A DNA stretch of 21,072 nt from Bizionia sp. Its GTDB lineage: Bacteria > Bacteroidota > Bacteroidia > Flavobacteriales > Flavobacteriaceae. Positions 13,515 to 21,072 of the stretch are shown here, piece by piece. The notes under the pieces were generated by a model that was given only the letters and a program-made list of their open reading frames with translations, searched no databases and was not told where the DNA came from. The position numbers and the translations under genes are program-made. The stretch covers positions 1 to 21,072 of the forward strand of contig JAGPVI010000303.1 of assembly GCA_018067115.1 (NCBI GenBank), in the 5' to 3' direction. Position 1 is the first letter of the stretch; each line of letters begins with the position of its first letter.

Positions 13515-15941
13515 ATGAAAATTTCTTATAACTGGATTAAACAGTTTATTAAAACAGATTGGTCACCAGAGCAAACTAGCGAATTATTAACAGACTTAGG
13601 CTTAGAGGTTGAAGGTTTAGAGATATACCAAAGCGTTAAAGGCGGACTAGAAGGCGTTGTTGTTGGCGAAGTGCTAACATGTGTGCAACACCCTAATGCC
13701 GATAGATTAAATATTACAACAGTTAATATAGGTCTTGAGGCACCCTTACAAATTGTTTGTGGCGCTCCCAATGTTGCTGCCGGACAAAAAGTTCCTGTTG
13801 CCACAATAGGCACTACCTTATATACTGAAGAAGGCGAAGCATGGACCATTAAAAAAGGCAAAATTCGCGGTGAAGAAAGCCACGGAATGATTTGCGCAGA
13901 AGATGAGTTAGGACTAGGTAAATCTCACGATGGGATTATGGTTTTAAGCAGTGACACTGTTGTTGGAACGCCTGCTGCCGATCTATTTGAAATAGAGAAC
14001 GATCACGTTTTCGAAATCGGATTAACGCCAAATCGTGCCGATGCTATGAGTCATTATGGTACTGCGAGAGATTTAAGGGCTGGTTTAGCGCAACAAGACA
14101 TTACTGTACAGTTAATTACACCATCGGTGAGTGCATTTCACGTTGAGAATAGATCGCTAAAAATAGACATAGAAATTGCAAATAAAGAATTAGCTCCGCG
14201 CTACTGCGGTATCACCATTTCGGATATAAAAGTACAGGATTCCCCGGCTTGGCTGCAACACCGCTTAAAAGCTATTGGTTTAACACCAAAAAACAATATA
14301 ATTGATGCTACAAATTATGTTTTACATGAATTAGGGCAGCCGCTTCACGCTTTTGATACGGCAAAAATTATAGATAATAAAATTGAGGTAAAAACGGTTG
14401 CGGCAGGAACGAAATTTACAACTTTAGATGGTGTAGAACGCGAATTGCATCAAGACGATTTAATGATTTGTAATGCAGAAGTACCAATGTGTATTGCTGG
14501 TGTTTACGGCGGAATAGATTCCGGTGTTACCGAAAACACAAACTCTATATTTTTAGAAAGCGCATTTTTTAACCCTGTAAGCATTCGTAAAACAGCGAAA
14601 CGTCACGGTTTAAACACCGATGCTTCGTTTAGATTTGAAAGAGGAATTGATCCTAATATTACAGAATACGCTTTAAAACGCGCGGCTCTATTAATCGTTG
14701 AAATTTCTGGAGGTGTTATTACCAGTGATATTTCTGATTTTTACCCGAATAAAATTGAAGACCTTCACGTACACCTTACCTTCGATAAAGTAACGAAATT
14801 AGTAGGTCAAGAAATCCCTGAAGAAACGATAAAAAGTATTTTAACGACTTTAGATTTCAAAATTAACAACGTAACCGAAACGGGCCTAGGATTAACAATT
14901 CCTGCTTATAGAAATGATGTACACCGCCAAGCGGATGTTATCGAGGAGATTTTAAGAGTCTACGGTTATAATAAAATAGAAACCACAACGAAATTAAACG
15001 CGTCTATTTCTAACGCCTCTCGTTTTGAAGATTATAAATTACAAAATGCTATTGGTAACCAATTGGCGGCTCAAGGATTTTTCGAAATTATGGGCAATTC
15101 GCTAACGAGTCCAGAGTATATAACATTGAGCGAGCAGTTAAAAGAAGACCATAATGTAACGATGTTAAATCCGTTAAGTAACGATTTATCGGTGATGCGC
15201 CAATCGTTATTATTTTCAGGTTTGGAAGCTATTTCTCATAATGTTAATAGAAAACGTACGGATTTAAAGTTTTTCGAATTTGGTAAATCATATCATAATT
15301 ATGGTGAGACTAAAGAAGAGCTAAAGCACCTCACCTTATTTTTAACAGGAAATAAAACCAGTGAATCTTGGAACTCCCCTCAAACTCCTAGTGATTTCTT
15401 TTATTTAAAAGGAACAATTTCAGCAACTTTAGAGCGTTTAGGCATAACAAGATTTAATACTAAGCCATTTAAAAACGATGTGCTTAGTGAGGGATTATTA
15501 TTAGAACAAGGAAAAACCAAATTAGTAGAATTTGGTTTGGTTAAAAATTCAATTTTAAAACACTTTGGAATTTCTCAATCTGTGGTATATGCCGATTTTA
15601 ATTGGGATGCTGTTATAGAGATTGCAAAACGCAACAGTATTTCGTTTAAAGCAATACCGAAATACCCGGAGGTACGTCGCGATTTCGCTTTACTATTGGA
15701 TGATAAGGTATTGTTTGAAGACATACACACCATTTCTAAACAAACAGAAAAACAGCTTTTAAAAAGTGTTAACTTATTCGACGTTTACCAAGGTAAAAAT
15801 CTGCCAAACGGGAAAAAAAGTTACGCCGTAGGTTTTACGTTTCAAGATGAAAACAAAACACTTACCGACAAGCAAGTAGATAAAATAATGAGTAAATTGA
15901 AATCTAATTTTGAAACTAAATTAGGTGCAGAACTAAGATAA
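13515..15941 (+). CDS. pheT: Phenylalanine-tRNA ligase beta subunit
   Basis: PheT, with the alpha subunit PheS (not in this window), forms the (alpha-beta)2 enzyme that charges tRNA-Phe. At 808 residues it is full length. Domains in order are an N-terminal strand, the EMAP-like tRNA-binding domain (about 40-155, with HPNADRLNI and VCGAPNV), the B3/B4 editing domain (about 210-400, with HAFD), the B5 domain (about 405-480, ending RNDVHRQADVIEEILRVYGY), the class II-like core, and the FDX-ACB anticodon-binding domain (about 714-808, KYPEVRRDFALL to the end). The start is the ATG in front of KISYNWIKQF, the conserved N-terminus. A small membrane protein follows after 4 bases and a terminator lies beyond it, so the two share a transcript. 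pheS is elsewhere, which is common in Flavobacteriia. Confidence 0.97.
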   Translation: MKISYNWIKQFIKTDWSPEQTSELLTDLGLEVEGLEIYQSVKGGLEGVVVGEVLTCVQHPNADRLNITTVNIGLEAPLQIVCGAPNVAAGQKVPVATIGTTLYTEEGEAWTIKKGKIRGEESHGMICAEDELGLGKSHDGIMVLSSDTVVGTPAADLFEIENDHVFEIGLTPNRADAMSHYGTARDLRAGLAQQDITVQLITPSVSAFHVENRSLKIDIEIANKELAPRYCGITISDIKVQDSPAWLQHRLKAIGLTPKNNIIDATNYVLHELGQPLHAFDTAKIIDNKIEVKTVAAGTKFTTLDGVERELHQDDLMICNAEVPMCIAGVYGGIDSGVTENTNSIFLESAFFNPVSIRKTAKRHGLNTDASFRFERGIDPNITEYALKRAALLIVEISGGVITSDISDFYPNKIEDLHVHLTFDKVTKLVGQEIPEETIKSILTTLDFKINNVTETGLGLTIPAYRNDVHRQADVIEEILRVYGYNKIETTTKLNASISNASRFEDYKLQNAIGNQLAAQGFFEIMGNSLTSPEYITLSEQLKEDHNVTMLNPLSNDLSVMRQSLLFSGLEAISHNVNRKRTDLKFFEFGKSYHNYGETKEELKHLTLFLTGNKTSESWNSPQTPSDFFYLKGTISATLERLGITRFNTKPFKNDVLSEGLLLEQGKTKLVEFGLVKNSILKHFGISQSVVYADFNWDAVIEIAKRNSISFKAIPKYPEVRRDFALLLDDKVLFEDIHTISKQTEKQLLKSVNLFDVYQGKNLPNGKKSYAVGFTFQDENKTLTDKQVDKIMSKLKSNFETKLGAELR

Positions 15942-15945
15942 AATT

Positions 15946-16146
15946 ATGGAAACAGAACACAATGAAGTACCGCAGAAGAAAAAAAATATTTGGGAGTTGG
16001 TTTCGGGTATTGCCTTTCTAGGTTTAGGAGGCTACCGTTTATACAGTCACTTTCTAACCGAAGTAACAGTGTCTAATTTAAGACTTCTTTTCGCTGTAGC
16101 TTTCGTTGGTTTTGGTATATACAGCTTGTATAAATATTATAAGTAA
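15946..16146 (+). CDS. Small two-helix membrane protein
   Basis: This 66-residue protein has a charged, Lys-rich N-terminus (about 1-16) and two membrane helices (about 18-36 and 44-62), the second followed by a short basic tail. It carries no motif I recognise. It starts 4 bases after pheT stops and is followed by a strong terminator, so it is the last gene of the pheT transcript. Similar small proteins are often found after housekeeping genes in flavobacteria. The coding call rests on its position, helix pattern and tight spacing. Confidence 0.7.
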   Translation: METEHNEVPQKKKNIWELVSGIAFLGLGGYRLYSHFLTEVTVSNLRLLFAVAFVGFGIYSLYKYYK

Positions 16147-16171
16147 ACTTTTTATACTATTCTATTAAAAA

Positions 16172-16205
16172 ATAGCCTACATATTCTGTAGGCTATTTTT
16201 TTTTT
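16172..16205 (+). terminator. Rho-independent terminator after pheT and the small membrane protein
   Basis: ATAGCCTACA (16172-16181) pairs perfectly with TGTAGGCTAT (16187-16196) around a 5-base loop and is followed by nine T. A-runs before the stem would let it act weakly on the other strand too. Confidence 0.88.
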
Positions 16206-16322
16206 ACTAGAAACGTATAAGTAAAGTGTTATTTGGAAAACTTTAACTTACAGAAAGTCATAATATTTTAATTTAAACCTATATTATTTGTACATTTAAG
16301 TATAACCTAAATACGAAAAACT

Positions 16323-16565
16323 ATGTCAGACTCAGAATATGTAAAAATATATACGGGAAATTATATTATCGTTCAAATGATTAAGGAACGACTAGAAGAT
16401 ATCGGTATTAGTCCAATCGTTAAAGATGAAACCGAATCTGGAAGACTTGCTGGTTTTGCTGCAGCTTTAACTGGGCAACCAGAAGTTTATGTGCATGAAA
16501 AAGAATTGGGCGAGGCTGTAAAAGTTGTTGAGCTTGTGCGCTCTGAAATGGAAAGCAGAAAATAA
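16323..16565 (+). CDS. DUF2007-family protein (putative signal-transducing protein)
   Basis: This 80-residue cytoplasmic protein fits the DUF2007 family (PF09413). It opens with YVKIYTGNYIIVQMIKERLE, has a central GISPIVKDETESG stretch and ends with PEVYVHEKELGEAVKVVE. The fold is small alpha-beta and similar to the regulatory ACT/PII kind. The molecular role is not known; the family label signal-transducing is only a suggestion in the databases. It stands alone between two terminators, with 176 bases of leader. An imperfect TAnnnTTTG-like box is visible near 16281. Family likely; function unknown. Confidence 0.8.
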   Translation: MSDSEYVKIYTGNYIIVQMIKERLEDIGISPIVKDETESGRLAGFAAALTGQPEVYVHEKELGEAVKVVELVRSEMESRK

Positions 16566-16746
16566 AATTACAGATTTTAATCTTATGCAATCGGTTATAA
16601 GCCAATTTAGACTTTCACTTATTACCAAAAAAAAACGTAACCCTAGATTGTTTAGTAAACAGATAAGAGTTTACCCTGAATAGATTATTACTTTAAGTTA
16701 AAGAAATGAAACGATAGTAATAAGAGTTTATTTAATTTAAATAGGT

Positions 16747-16786
16747 AAAAAAAAGCGGCTTCATTTAAATGAAGCCGCTTTTTTTT
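16747..16786. terminator. Perfectly palindromic bidirectional terminator
   Basis: The 40 bases are a perfect palindrome: eight A, then GCGGCTTCATTT, its exact complement AAATGAAGCCGC, then eight T. It lies between the convergent DUF2007 gene and fasciclin gene and gives a stem with a T-run on both strands. Confidence 0.92.
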
Positions 16787-16801
16787 ATAGAATTTGCATC
16801 C

Positions 16802-17440
16802 TTAATTTGGCATTGCTACTGCATTGATAGTGTGTACCATTCCGTTTGTTTGTGTTTTATCTCCTGAAATAATAGTCGATTTAGCACCATTAGCTCCAAC
16901 TAAAACGATTTTATCACCTTGTAAAGTTGCCGTTAATGTTGTGCCGCTTAATGTTTTTAAGCGCGCCTCACCGCCATTACCATTAACCGCTCTTGTAAGC
17001 TCGTTTACGCCTTGATTTCCTGGCATAACGTGGTAAGACAGTATCTCTTTAAGAGCTTCTCTATTTTCTGCATCAAATAGCGTTTCTAGCGTTTCTTCTG
17101 GCAATGCATTAAAAGCAGCGTTATTTGGTGCAAATACTGTGAAAGGTCCTTTTCCTTGTAACGTCTCTTCTAATCCTACGAGCTTAATTACGCGAACCAA
17201 AAAGGAGTGGTCTTCAGAGTTATTTAAATACGCAAAAACCGTAGTTTCTTTCGCTTTTGTATTTTTTTCCTCAATTGGAGAAAGTGAAGTGCGATCTACA
17301 TTTGCACTTACCACGTTCTTTTGTGAAGTCTTCGCTGTACTTATAACATTATTATTTTGAGCGAAACCGATACTTATACAACCTACTAGCGCTAATGCCA
17401 TAGTAAATTGCTTAGTTATTGCGTTTGTTTTAGAATTCAT
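16802..17440 (-). CDS. Secreted fasciclin-domain protein
   Basis: This 212-residue protein has an N-terminal signal (about 1-28, ending SIGFAQ then NNN) and one fasciclin (FAS1, PF02469) domain at about 62-212. The conserved H1 stretch is GPFTVFAPNNAAF (98-110), followed by YHV (136-138) and the H2 stretch NGMVHTINAVAMP (199-211). FAS1 domains mediate adhesion and protein-protein contacts; bacterial single-domain copies are secreted or surface proteins. LVGC at 18-21 would also fit a lipobox, but the later FAQ site suits ordinary cleavage better. The two cannot be separated with certainty. It is a single gene with the palindromic terminator downstream. A TATATTCG box (7 of 8 to consensus, at 17476-17483) lies 35 bases upstream. 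Confidence 0.9.
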   Translation of the reverse strand: MNSKTNAITKQFTMALALVGCISIGFAQNNNVISTAKTSQKNVVSANVDRTSLSPIEEKNTKAKETTVFAYLNNSEDHSFLVRVIKLVGLEETLQGKGPFTVFAPNNAAFNALPEETLETLFDAENREALKEILSYHVMPGNQGVNELTRAVNGNGGEARLKTLSGTTLTATLQGDKIVLVGANGAKSTIISGDKTQTNGMVHTINAVAMPN

Positions 17441-17550
17441 AGTTTACAATTTTGTTTTATGCTTTACTCTTTAAACGAATATATTTCGGATTTAGATCTT
17501 TAAAGCGTTTATTTTAACAAATTTATCCAAATATAAGATAATTATTTACA

Positions 17551-17581
17551 AAAAAAGCCCTGATAGAATCAGAGCTTTTAT
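17551..17581 (-). terminator. Probable terminator of the ABC-F gene
   Basis: GCCCTGAT (17557-17564) pairs with ATCAGAGC (17568-17575) with one mismatch and a 3-base loop. On the minus strand it is followed by six T, and it begins 26 bases after the ABC-F stop. Confidence 0.75.
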
Positions 17582-17606
17582 AGTTTATTATTTTTTAAGT
17601 CAAAAT

Positions 17607-19232
17607 TTACACTGTTACAGTATACATTTTATCTCTTAATTCTTTAATTTTTGGATCTTGCATATAATCATCGAACGACATTATTCTATCAATAACTCCG
17701 TTTGGTGTTAACTCTACAACTCTATTACCAACTGTTTGTGCAAACTCATGATCATGCGTTGTAAACAACACGGTTCCTTTAAAGTTTTTAAGTGAGTTAT
17801 TAAATGCTGTAATACTTTCTAAGTCCAAGTGGTTTGTTGGCTCATCTAGCTGTAAAACGTTAGCTCTAGTCATCATCATTCGCGATAACATACAACGTAC
17901 TTTTTCTCCTCCAGATAATACAGACGATTTTTTAAAGGCTTCTTCACCACTAAAAATCATTTTTCCTAAAAAGCCTCGAATGTGTACTTCTTCGCGCTCC
18001 TCTTCGGTAGTTGCCCATTGGCGTAACCAATCGATTAAGGTTAAATCATTTTCGAAAAACTCACTGTTATCTAATGGTAAATACGATTGTGTTGTTGTTA
18101 CACCCCAAGCAAATTTACCAGAATCTGCTTTCTCCTTATCATTCAATATTTGATAAAATGCAGTTGTCGCTCTAGAGTCTCTAGAAAACAACACCACTTT
18201 TTCACCTTTATTTAAGTTTAGATCGATATCTTTAAAAAGTATTTCTCCATCTAAAGTAGCCGTTAAACCTTCAACATTTAATATTTGATCTCCCGCTTCT
18301 CTATCACGTTCAAAAATAATAGCTGGATAACGACGACTGGTACGTCTAATATCTTCAATATTAAGTTTATCAATCATCTTTTTTCTACTTGTCGCCTGTT
18401 TAGACTTGGCAACGTTAGCAGAGAAACGACGTATAAATTCTTCTAACTCCTTTTTCTTTTCTTCGGCTTTCTTATTTTGCTGCGCATGTTGTCTTGCCGC
18501 TAATTGAGAAGACTCGTACCAAAACGTATAATTACCAGAGAAATGTGTAATTTTCCCGAAGTCAATATCACTAATATGCGTACAAACAGAATCTAAAAAG
18601 TGTCTATCGTGCGAGACTACAATAACACAGTTATCGTAATTTGCCAAAAAGTTTTCTAACCAAGAGATTGTTTCGTAATCTAAATCGTTGGTAGGCTCAT
18701 CCATTATTAACACATCTGGATTTCCAAAAAGCGCTTGTGCTAATAACACACGTACTTTTTGTTTACCATCAAGGTCGCCCATTAACGTATAATGGTAATC
18801 GTCTTTTACACCTAAGTTAGACAACATTGAAGCGGCATCACTATCGGCATTCCAACCATTCATTTCTTCAAACTGCACTTGAAGCTCTCCGATTTTTTCA
18901 GCATTTTCATCCGTATAATCTGAGTATAACGCATCAATTTCAGACTTCAATTTATATAGTGGTTTATTACCTTTTAAAACGGTTTCTAAAACAGTGTCTT
19001 CATCGTGCTTATTGTGGTCTTGTGTTAAAACCGACATACGCTTTCCTGACTCTAAATGTACACTTCCAGAATTTGCTTCTTGCTGACCCGAAATTATTTT
19101 TAAAAATGTAGACTTTCCTGCGCCATTTGCACCAATAATACCATAACAATTTCCATTATTAAAGGTTGTGCTTACTTCGTCGAAAAGTATACGCTTACCA
19201 AATTGGACTGAAAGATTTGAAACTGTTAACAT
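17607..19232 (-). CDS. ABC-F family ATPase, YbiT/YkpA-like, with a degenerate second Walker A
   Basis: This 541-residue soluble protein has two ABC ATPase domains and no membrane helices, the ABC-F layout. ABC-F proteins act on the ribosome E site as translation factors or protect it from antibiotics. The first domain has Walker A GANGAGKST (34-42), a weak signature LDGKQ (154-158) and VLIMDEPTNDLD (174-185). A charged linker (about 240-300) is rich in Lys and Glu. The second domain has LSGGEK (439-444) and VLQLDEPTNHLD (459-470). The place of its Walker A reads VLFSRDSRATTAF (347-359), without the Gly-rich loop or the Lys. The weak first signature is also typical of YbiT. It ends in a terminator and has a promoter box upstream. 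I read it as a housekeeping paralogue; a resistance role is not indicated. Confidence 0.92.
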   Translation of the reverse strand: MLTVSNLSVQFGKRILFDEVSTTFNNGNCYGIIGANGAGKSTFLKIISGQQEANSGSVHLESGKRMSVLTQDHNKHDEDTVLETVLKGNKPLYKLKSEIDALYSDYTDENAEKIGELQVQFEEMNGWNADSDAASMLSNLGVKDDYHYTLMGDLDGKQKVRVLLAQALFGNPDVLIMDEPTNDLDYETISWLENFLANYDNCVIVVSHDRHFLDSVCTHISDIDFGKITHFSGNYTFWYESSQLAARQHAQQNKKAEEKKKELEEFIRRFSANVAKSKQATSRKKMIDKLNIEDIRRTSRRYPAIIFERDREAGDQILNVEGLTATLDGEILFKDIDLNLNKGEKVVLFSRDSRATTAFYQILNDKEKADSGKFAWGVTTTQSYLPLDNSEFFENDLTLIDWLRQWATTEEEREEVHIRGFLGKMIFSGEEAFKKSSVLSGGEKVRCMLSRMMMTRANVLQLDEPTNHLDLESITAFNNSLKNFKGTVLFTTHDHEFAQTVGNRVVELTPNGVIDRIMSFDDYMQDPKIKELRDKMYTVTV

Positions 19233-19255
19233 AAATTGTAGTATAAAAATTTTTG

Positions 19256-19263
19256 CAAAAGTA
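19256..19263 (-). promoter_or_regulatory. -7 promoter box for the ABC-F gene
   Basis: On the minus strand the box reads TACTTTTG, an exact TAnnTTTG match 23 bases before the ATG. A TTTC near 19284-19287 could serve as an imperfect -33 element with about 20 bases between. Confidence 0.5.
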
Positions 19264-19345
19264 GAAAAATACTTCCATAAGACGAAATAAAAGCAGGCTT
19301 AATAACTTTAACAACGCCTTAACACCACAAAAGAAAAGCAAAACA

Positions 19346-19353
19346 TATTTTTG
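19346..19353 (+). promoter_or_regulatory. -7 promoter box for the 19385-20815 lipoprotein gene
   Basis: TATTTTTG matches TAnnTTTG exactly and lies 31 bases before the ATG. No clear -33 TTTG is seen. Confidence 0.5.
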
Positions 19354-19384
19354 TTGTTAATCTTACAAATAACTCGCTCTATTA

Positions 19385-20815
19385 ATGAATATTAAAGCTC
19401 TTTGCATCCTACTAATACTTCCTCTAGTTTTTACCTCTTGTAAAAGTGATAAGGTGGATACTGATTTAGAAGGGCGTGCTTTTTTTGGTGGTGAAATTGT
19501 TAACCCGTATTCTAATTATTTAGTACTTTCTAAGAATAGAAAAACTATAGATACGTTACACTTAGATACAAAGAACAGATTTGCTTATACTTTTGAAAGT
19601 TTAAAGCCTGGTATTTACAACTTTTTTGACGGTAGAGAAACTCAGACTTTTTTATTAGAACCTCGTGATAGCTTACGTTTACGCTTAAACACTATAGATT
19701 TTGATGAGTCGTTAGTATATACTGGAGAAGGCGCTAAGGAAAATAATTTTTTAATAGATTTATTTCTTCAAAACGAACAGGAAGACAAAGAAATTCTTGG
19801 TATTAGTCAATTAAATCCGGTAGATTTCGAAAATAAACTTCACTCTTTAAGAGATGAAAAGCTAAAGAAGTTAGCGCGGTTTAAAAAGAAAAATAAACCA
19901 TCGGCATTATTTATAGAGCTTGCAATGGCCAATATTAACTACAAATACTACTCTAATAAAGAGTTATATCCGTTAGCTAATTACAGTAAATCTGAGCGCG
20001 ATATGTTTAAAAGTTTGCCAGCAGACTTCTATAATTACAGAAAAGATGTAGATTTTAACAACGATTTCTTAAAAGATTATCGTCCGTACAACTCATTTTT
20101 ACGCTTTTATGTTAACAATGCTGCGCTTCAAAATCACTTTAAGCATTCTGATGACACGTCGTATAACGATCGTATTTTAGATTATACCTTAGACAAGCTT
20201 AATGTTATAGATGAAAAAATTCAGAATGAAGAAATTAAAAACGGTCTTTTAAATTATAATATTGTTCACTTTATAAGTATTACTAAAAATACTGAAGATT
20301 ACGATGCCCTTTTAGAATCGTTTAAACAGAAAAGCACCAATACTGAGCAAATAGAGCGTGTAACACGTATTGTAAACTCTTACAAGAGATTAAAGCCGGG
20401 TAAAAAAATACCTAACTTAGATATTTTAGATAAAAATGATAACACGGTTGCTTTACAAGAATTAATTAAGAAACCAACGGTTATTTATTTCTGGACAAAA
20501 AACAATAAGAACCACTTAATTATAGCACATAGAAGAGCGGCCGATTTGCAGAAAAAATATCCAGAAGTAGATTTTATTGCTTTAAATGTAGATTCTATTT
20601 CTTACAAAGAACAAGTGCGTATATTAAAACTACACAACGTTAAGATTACTAAAGAGTTCCGATGTAAATCTGCATCCGAAGTCATTAGTGCCTTGTCTGT
20701 AAAACCTATTAATAACGTTTTTATTTTAAACGGGAAAGCAGAAATTGTAAACGCAAAAGCAAATATGTTTAATATTAGTTTCGAGCAGGAATTACTTGGC
20801 GTTATCAATCAGTAG
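19385..20815 (+). CDS. Lipoprotein with DUF4369-like N-terminus and a cysteine-less thioredoxin-like domain
   Basis: This 476-residue lipoprotein has its lipid-attachment Cys at residue 19 (VFTSCKSDK). Residues about 28-115 form a beta-sandwich like the DUF4369 domain often fused to TlpA proteins in Bacteroidetes. A helical middle (about 120-335) follows. Residues 337-470 look like a thioredoxin-like TlpA/AhpC domain: KIPNLDILDKND, then PTVIYFW, then a helix, FIALNVDS and VKPINNVFIL with the cis-Pro position at 441. The redox motif that should follow Trp370 reads TKNNKNH and contains no cysteine. Disulfide chemistry is therefore excluded at that site, and a binding or structural role is inferred. 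It has a good -7 box. It is convergent with the partial gene at the window end, with 25 bases between. Confidence 0.82.
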   Translation: MNIKALCILLILPLVFTSCKSDKVDTDLEGRAFFGGEIVNPYSNYLVLSKNRKTIDTLHLDTKNRFAYTFESLKPGIYNFFDGRETQTFLLEPRDSLRLRLNTIDFDESLVYTGEGAKENNFLIDLFLQNEQEDKEILGISQLNPVDFENKLHSLRDEKLKKLARFKKKNKPSALFIELAMANINYKYYSNKELYPLANYSKSERDMFKSLPADFYNYRKDVDFNNDFLKDYRPYNSFLRFYVNNAALQNHFKHSDDTSYNDRILDYTLDKLNVIDEKIQNEEIKNGLLNYNIVHFISITKNTEDYDALLESFKQKSTNTEQIERVTRIVNSYKRLKPGKKIPNLDILDKNDNTVALQELIKKPTVIYFWTKNNKNHLIIAHRRAADLQKKYPEVDFIALNVDSISYKEQVRILKLHNVKITKEFRCKSASEVISALSVKPINNVFILNGKAEIVNAKANMFNISFEQELLGVINQ

Positions 20816-20840
20816 TAGGATAAGAATAACTCTTTAAACT

Positions 20841-21072
20841 TTAATTACAATACCTGGACATTAGTGTTTGCTCTACTCCTATTTTTTTAGCTATAGTAGC
20901 TAAAATTGACACACCTATTTTTTGATGTCGTAAAGGAACATTAGAAACATATGCATCTAGCATTTGCAGCCCAATTGCGGTATAAAAAATATTTTTAGGT
21001 AAACCGTTATTGTATACTTTTCCATCTGTGGCTAGTCCATAAAAGATTTTTAAACCTTTTATTATATTTTGC
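20841..21072 (-). CDS. Partial gene: C-terminal 76 residues of an unidentified protein
   Basis: An open frame runs from the window edge to a TAA stop at 20841-20843 without interruption; the start lies outside the window. The visible part reads KGLKIFYGLATDGKVYNNGL, then PKNIFYTAIGLQMLDAYVSN, and ends MSRYCN. It has no membrane helix and no motif I recognise. Base composition and codon use look like those of its neighbours. The stop is 25 bases from the end of the convergent lipoprotein gene, a normal layout here. The coding call rests on the long open frame and natural amino-acid make-up; the family cannot be named from this piece. Confidence 0.6.
   Translation of the reverse strand, partial: QNIIKGLKIFYGLATDGKVYNNGLPKNIFYTAIGLQMLDAYVSNVPLRHQKIGVSILATIAKKIGVEQTLMSRYCN

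Noticed and set aside
13526..13861. 111-codon minus-strand frame inside pheT
   Set aside because: It is antisense to the conserved tRNA-binding domain of PheT, and its Ser/Thr/Pro-rich make-up is typical of shadow frames.
17375..17380. Lipobox (LVGC) in the fasciclin protein
   Set aside because: The sequence continues with a hydrophobic stretch to a good FAQ cleavage site, so ordinary secretion is more likely than lipid attachment.
18827..19111. 94-codon plus-strand frame inside the ABC-F gene
   Set aside because: It is a shadow of the ABC-F coding frame, with an unnatural His/Phe/Leu-rich composition.
17607..19232. Antibiotic-resistance (ribosome protection) ABC-F
   Set aside because: The layout matches the housekeeping YbiT/YkpA type; the long interdomain linker and sequence of known resistance ABC-F proteins are not seen.

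Overview
The window looks like a chromosomal segment of a marine-type member of the Flavobacteriaceae (Bacteroidota). The DNA is AT-rich and lacks Shine-Dalgarno leaders. Promoters have the Bacteroidetes form TAnnTTTG. There are many lipoproteins, several with an acidic patch right after the lipidated cysteine (the Bacteroidetes surface-export signal). Core genes (recG, miaE, pheT, an ABC-F ATPase) also read as flavobacterial. No rRNA, tRNA, CRISPR array, insertion sequence or phage gene was seen.

Layout. 1-2250 is a loosely packed, decaying accessory stretch on the minus strand. It holds a small surface-type lipoprotein, a divergent CPBP (Abi) membrane protein and gene fossils: two broken copies of a MopE-like metal-binding tail, one on each side of the CPBP gene, and the first ~45 codons of a two-component-type sensor (Reg_prop family). 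2258-3755 is a two-gene operon: a non-canonical, cysteine-rich Lgt homologue followed 4 bases later by an intact MopE-like lipoprotein with three calcium/metal-binding-type repeats. A plus-strand conserved membrane-anchored protein (4011-4529) follows. 4519-9253 is a minus-strand block for secreted degradation: a patatin-like lipase (TTG start), an M1 aminopeptidase and, as a separate unit ending in its own terminator, a lipoprotein PNGase F carrying two Ig-like modules.

9370-16565 is mostly housekeeping: recG, miaE, a TlpA-type thioredoxin lipoprotein (minus strand), pheT, a two-helix membrane protein and a DUF2007 protein. 16802-19232 (minus) holds a secreted fasciclin-domain protein and an ABC-F ATPase whose second nucleotide site lacks Walker A. 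19385-20815 is a lipoprotein with a thioredoxin-like fold but no CxxC. The window ends inside an unidentified minus-strand gene.

How the genes work together. The clearest functional links are the Lgt-like/MopE-like pair, the aminopeptidase/patatin pair, and possibly PNGase F with the aminopeptidase: N-glycan removal followed by peptide trimming at the cell surface or periplasm. The most unusual material is the fossil region at 675-2237 and the Lgt variant paired with a lipoprotein substrate candidate. I found no clear multi-gene system that I can call undescribed.
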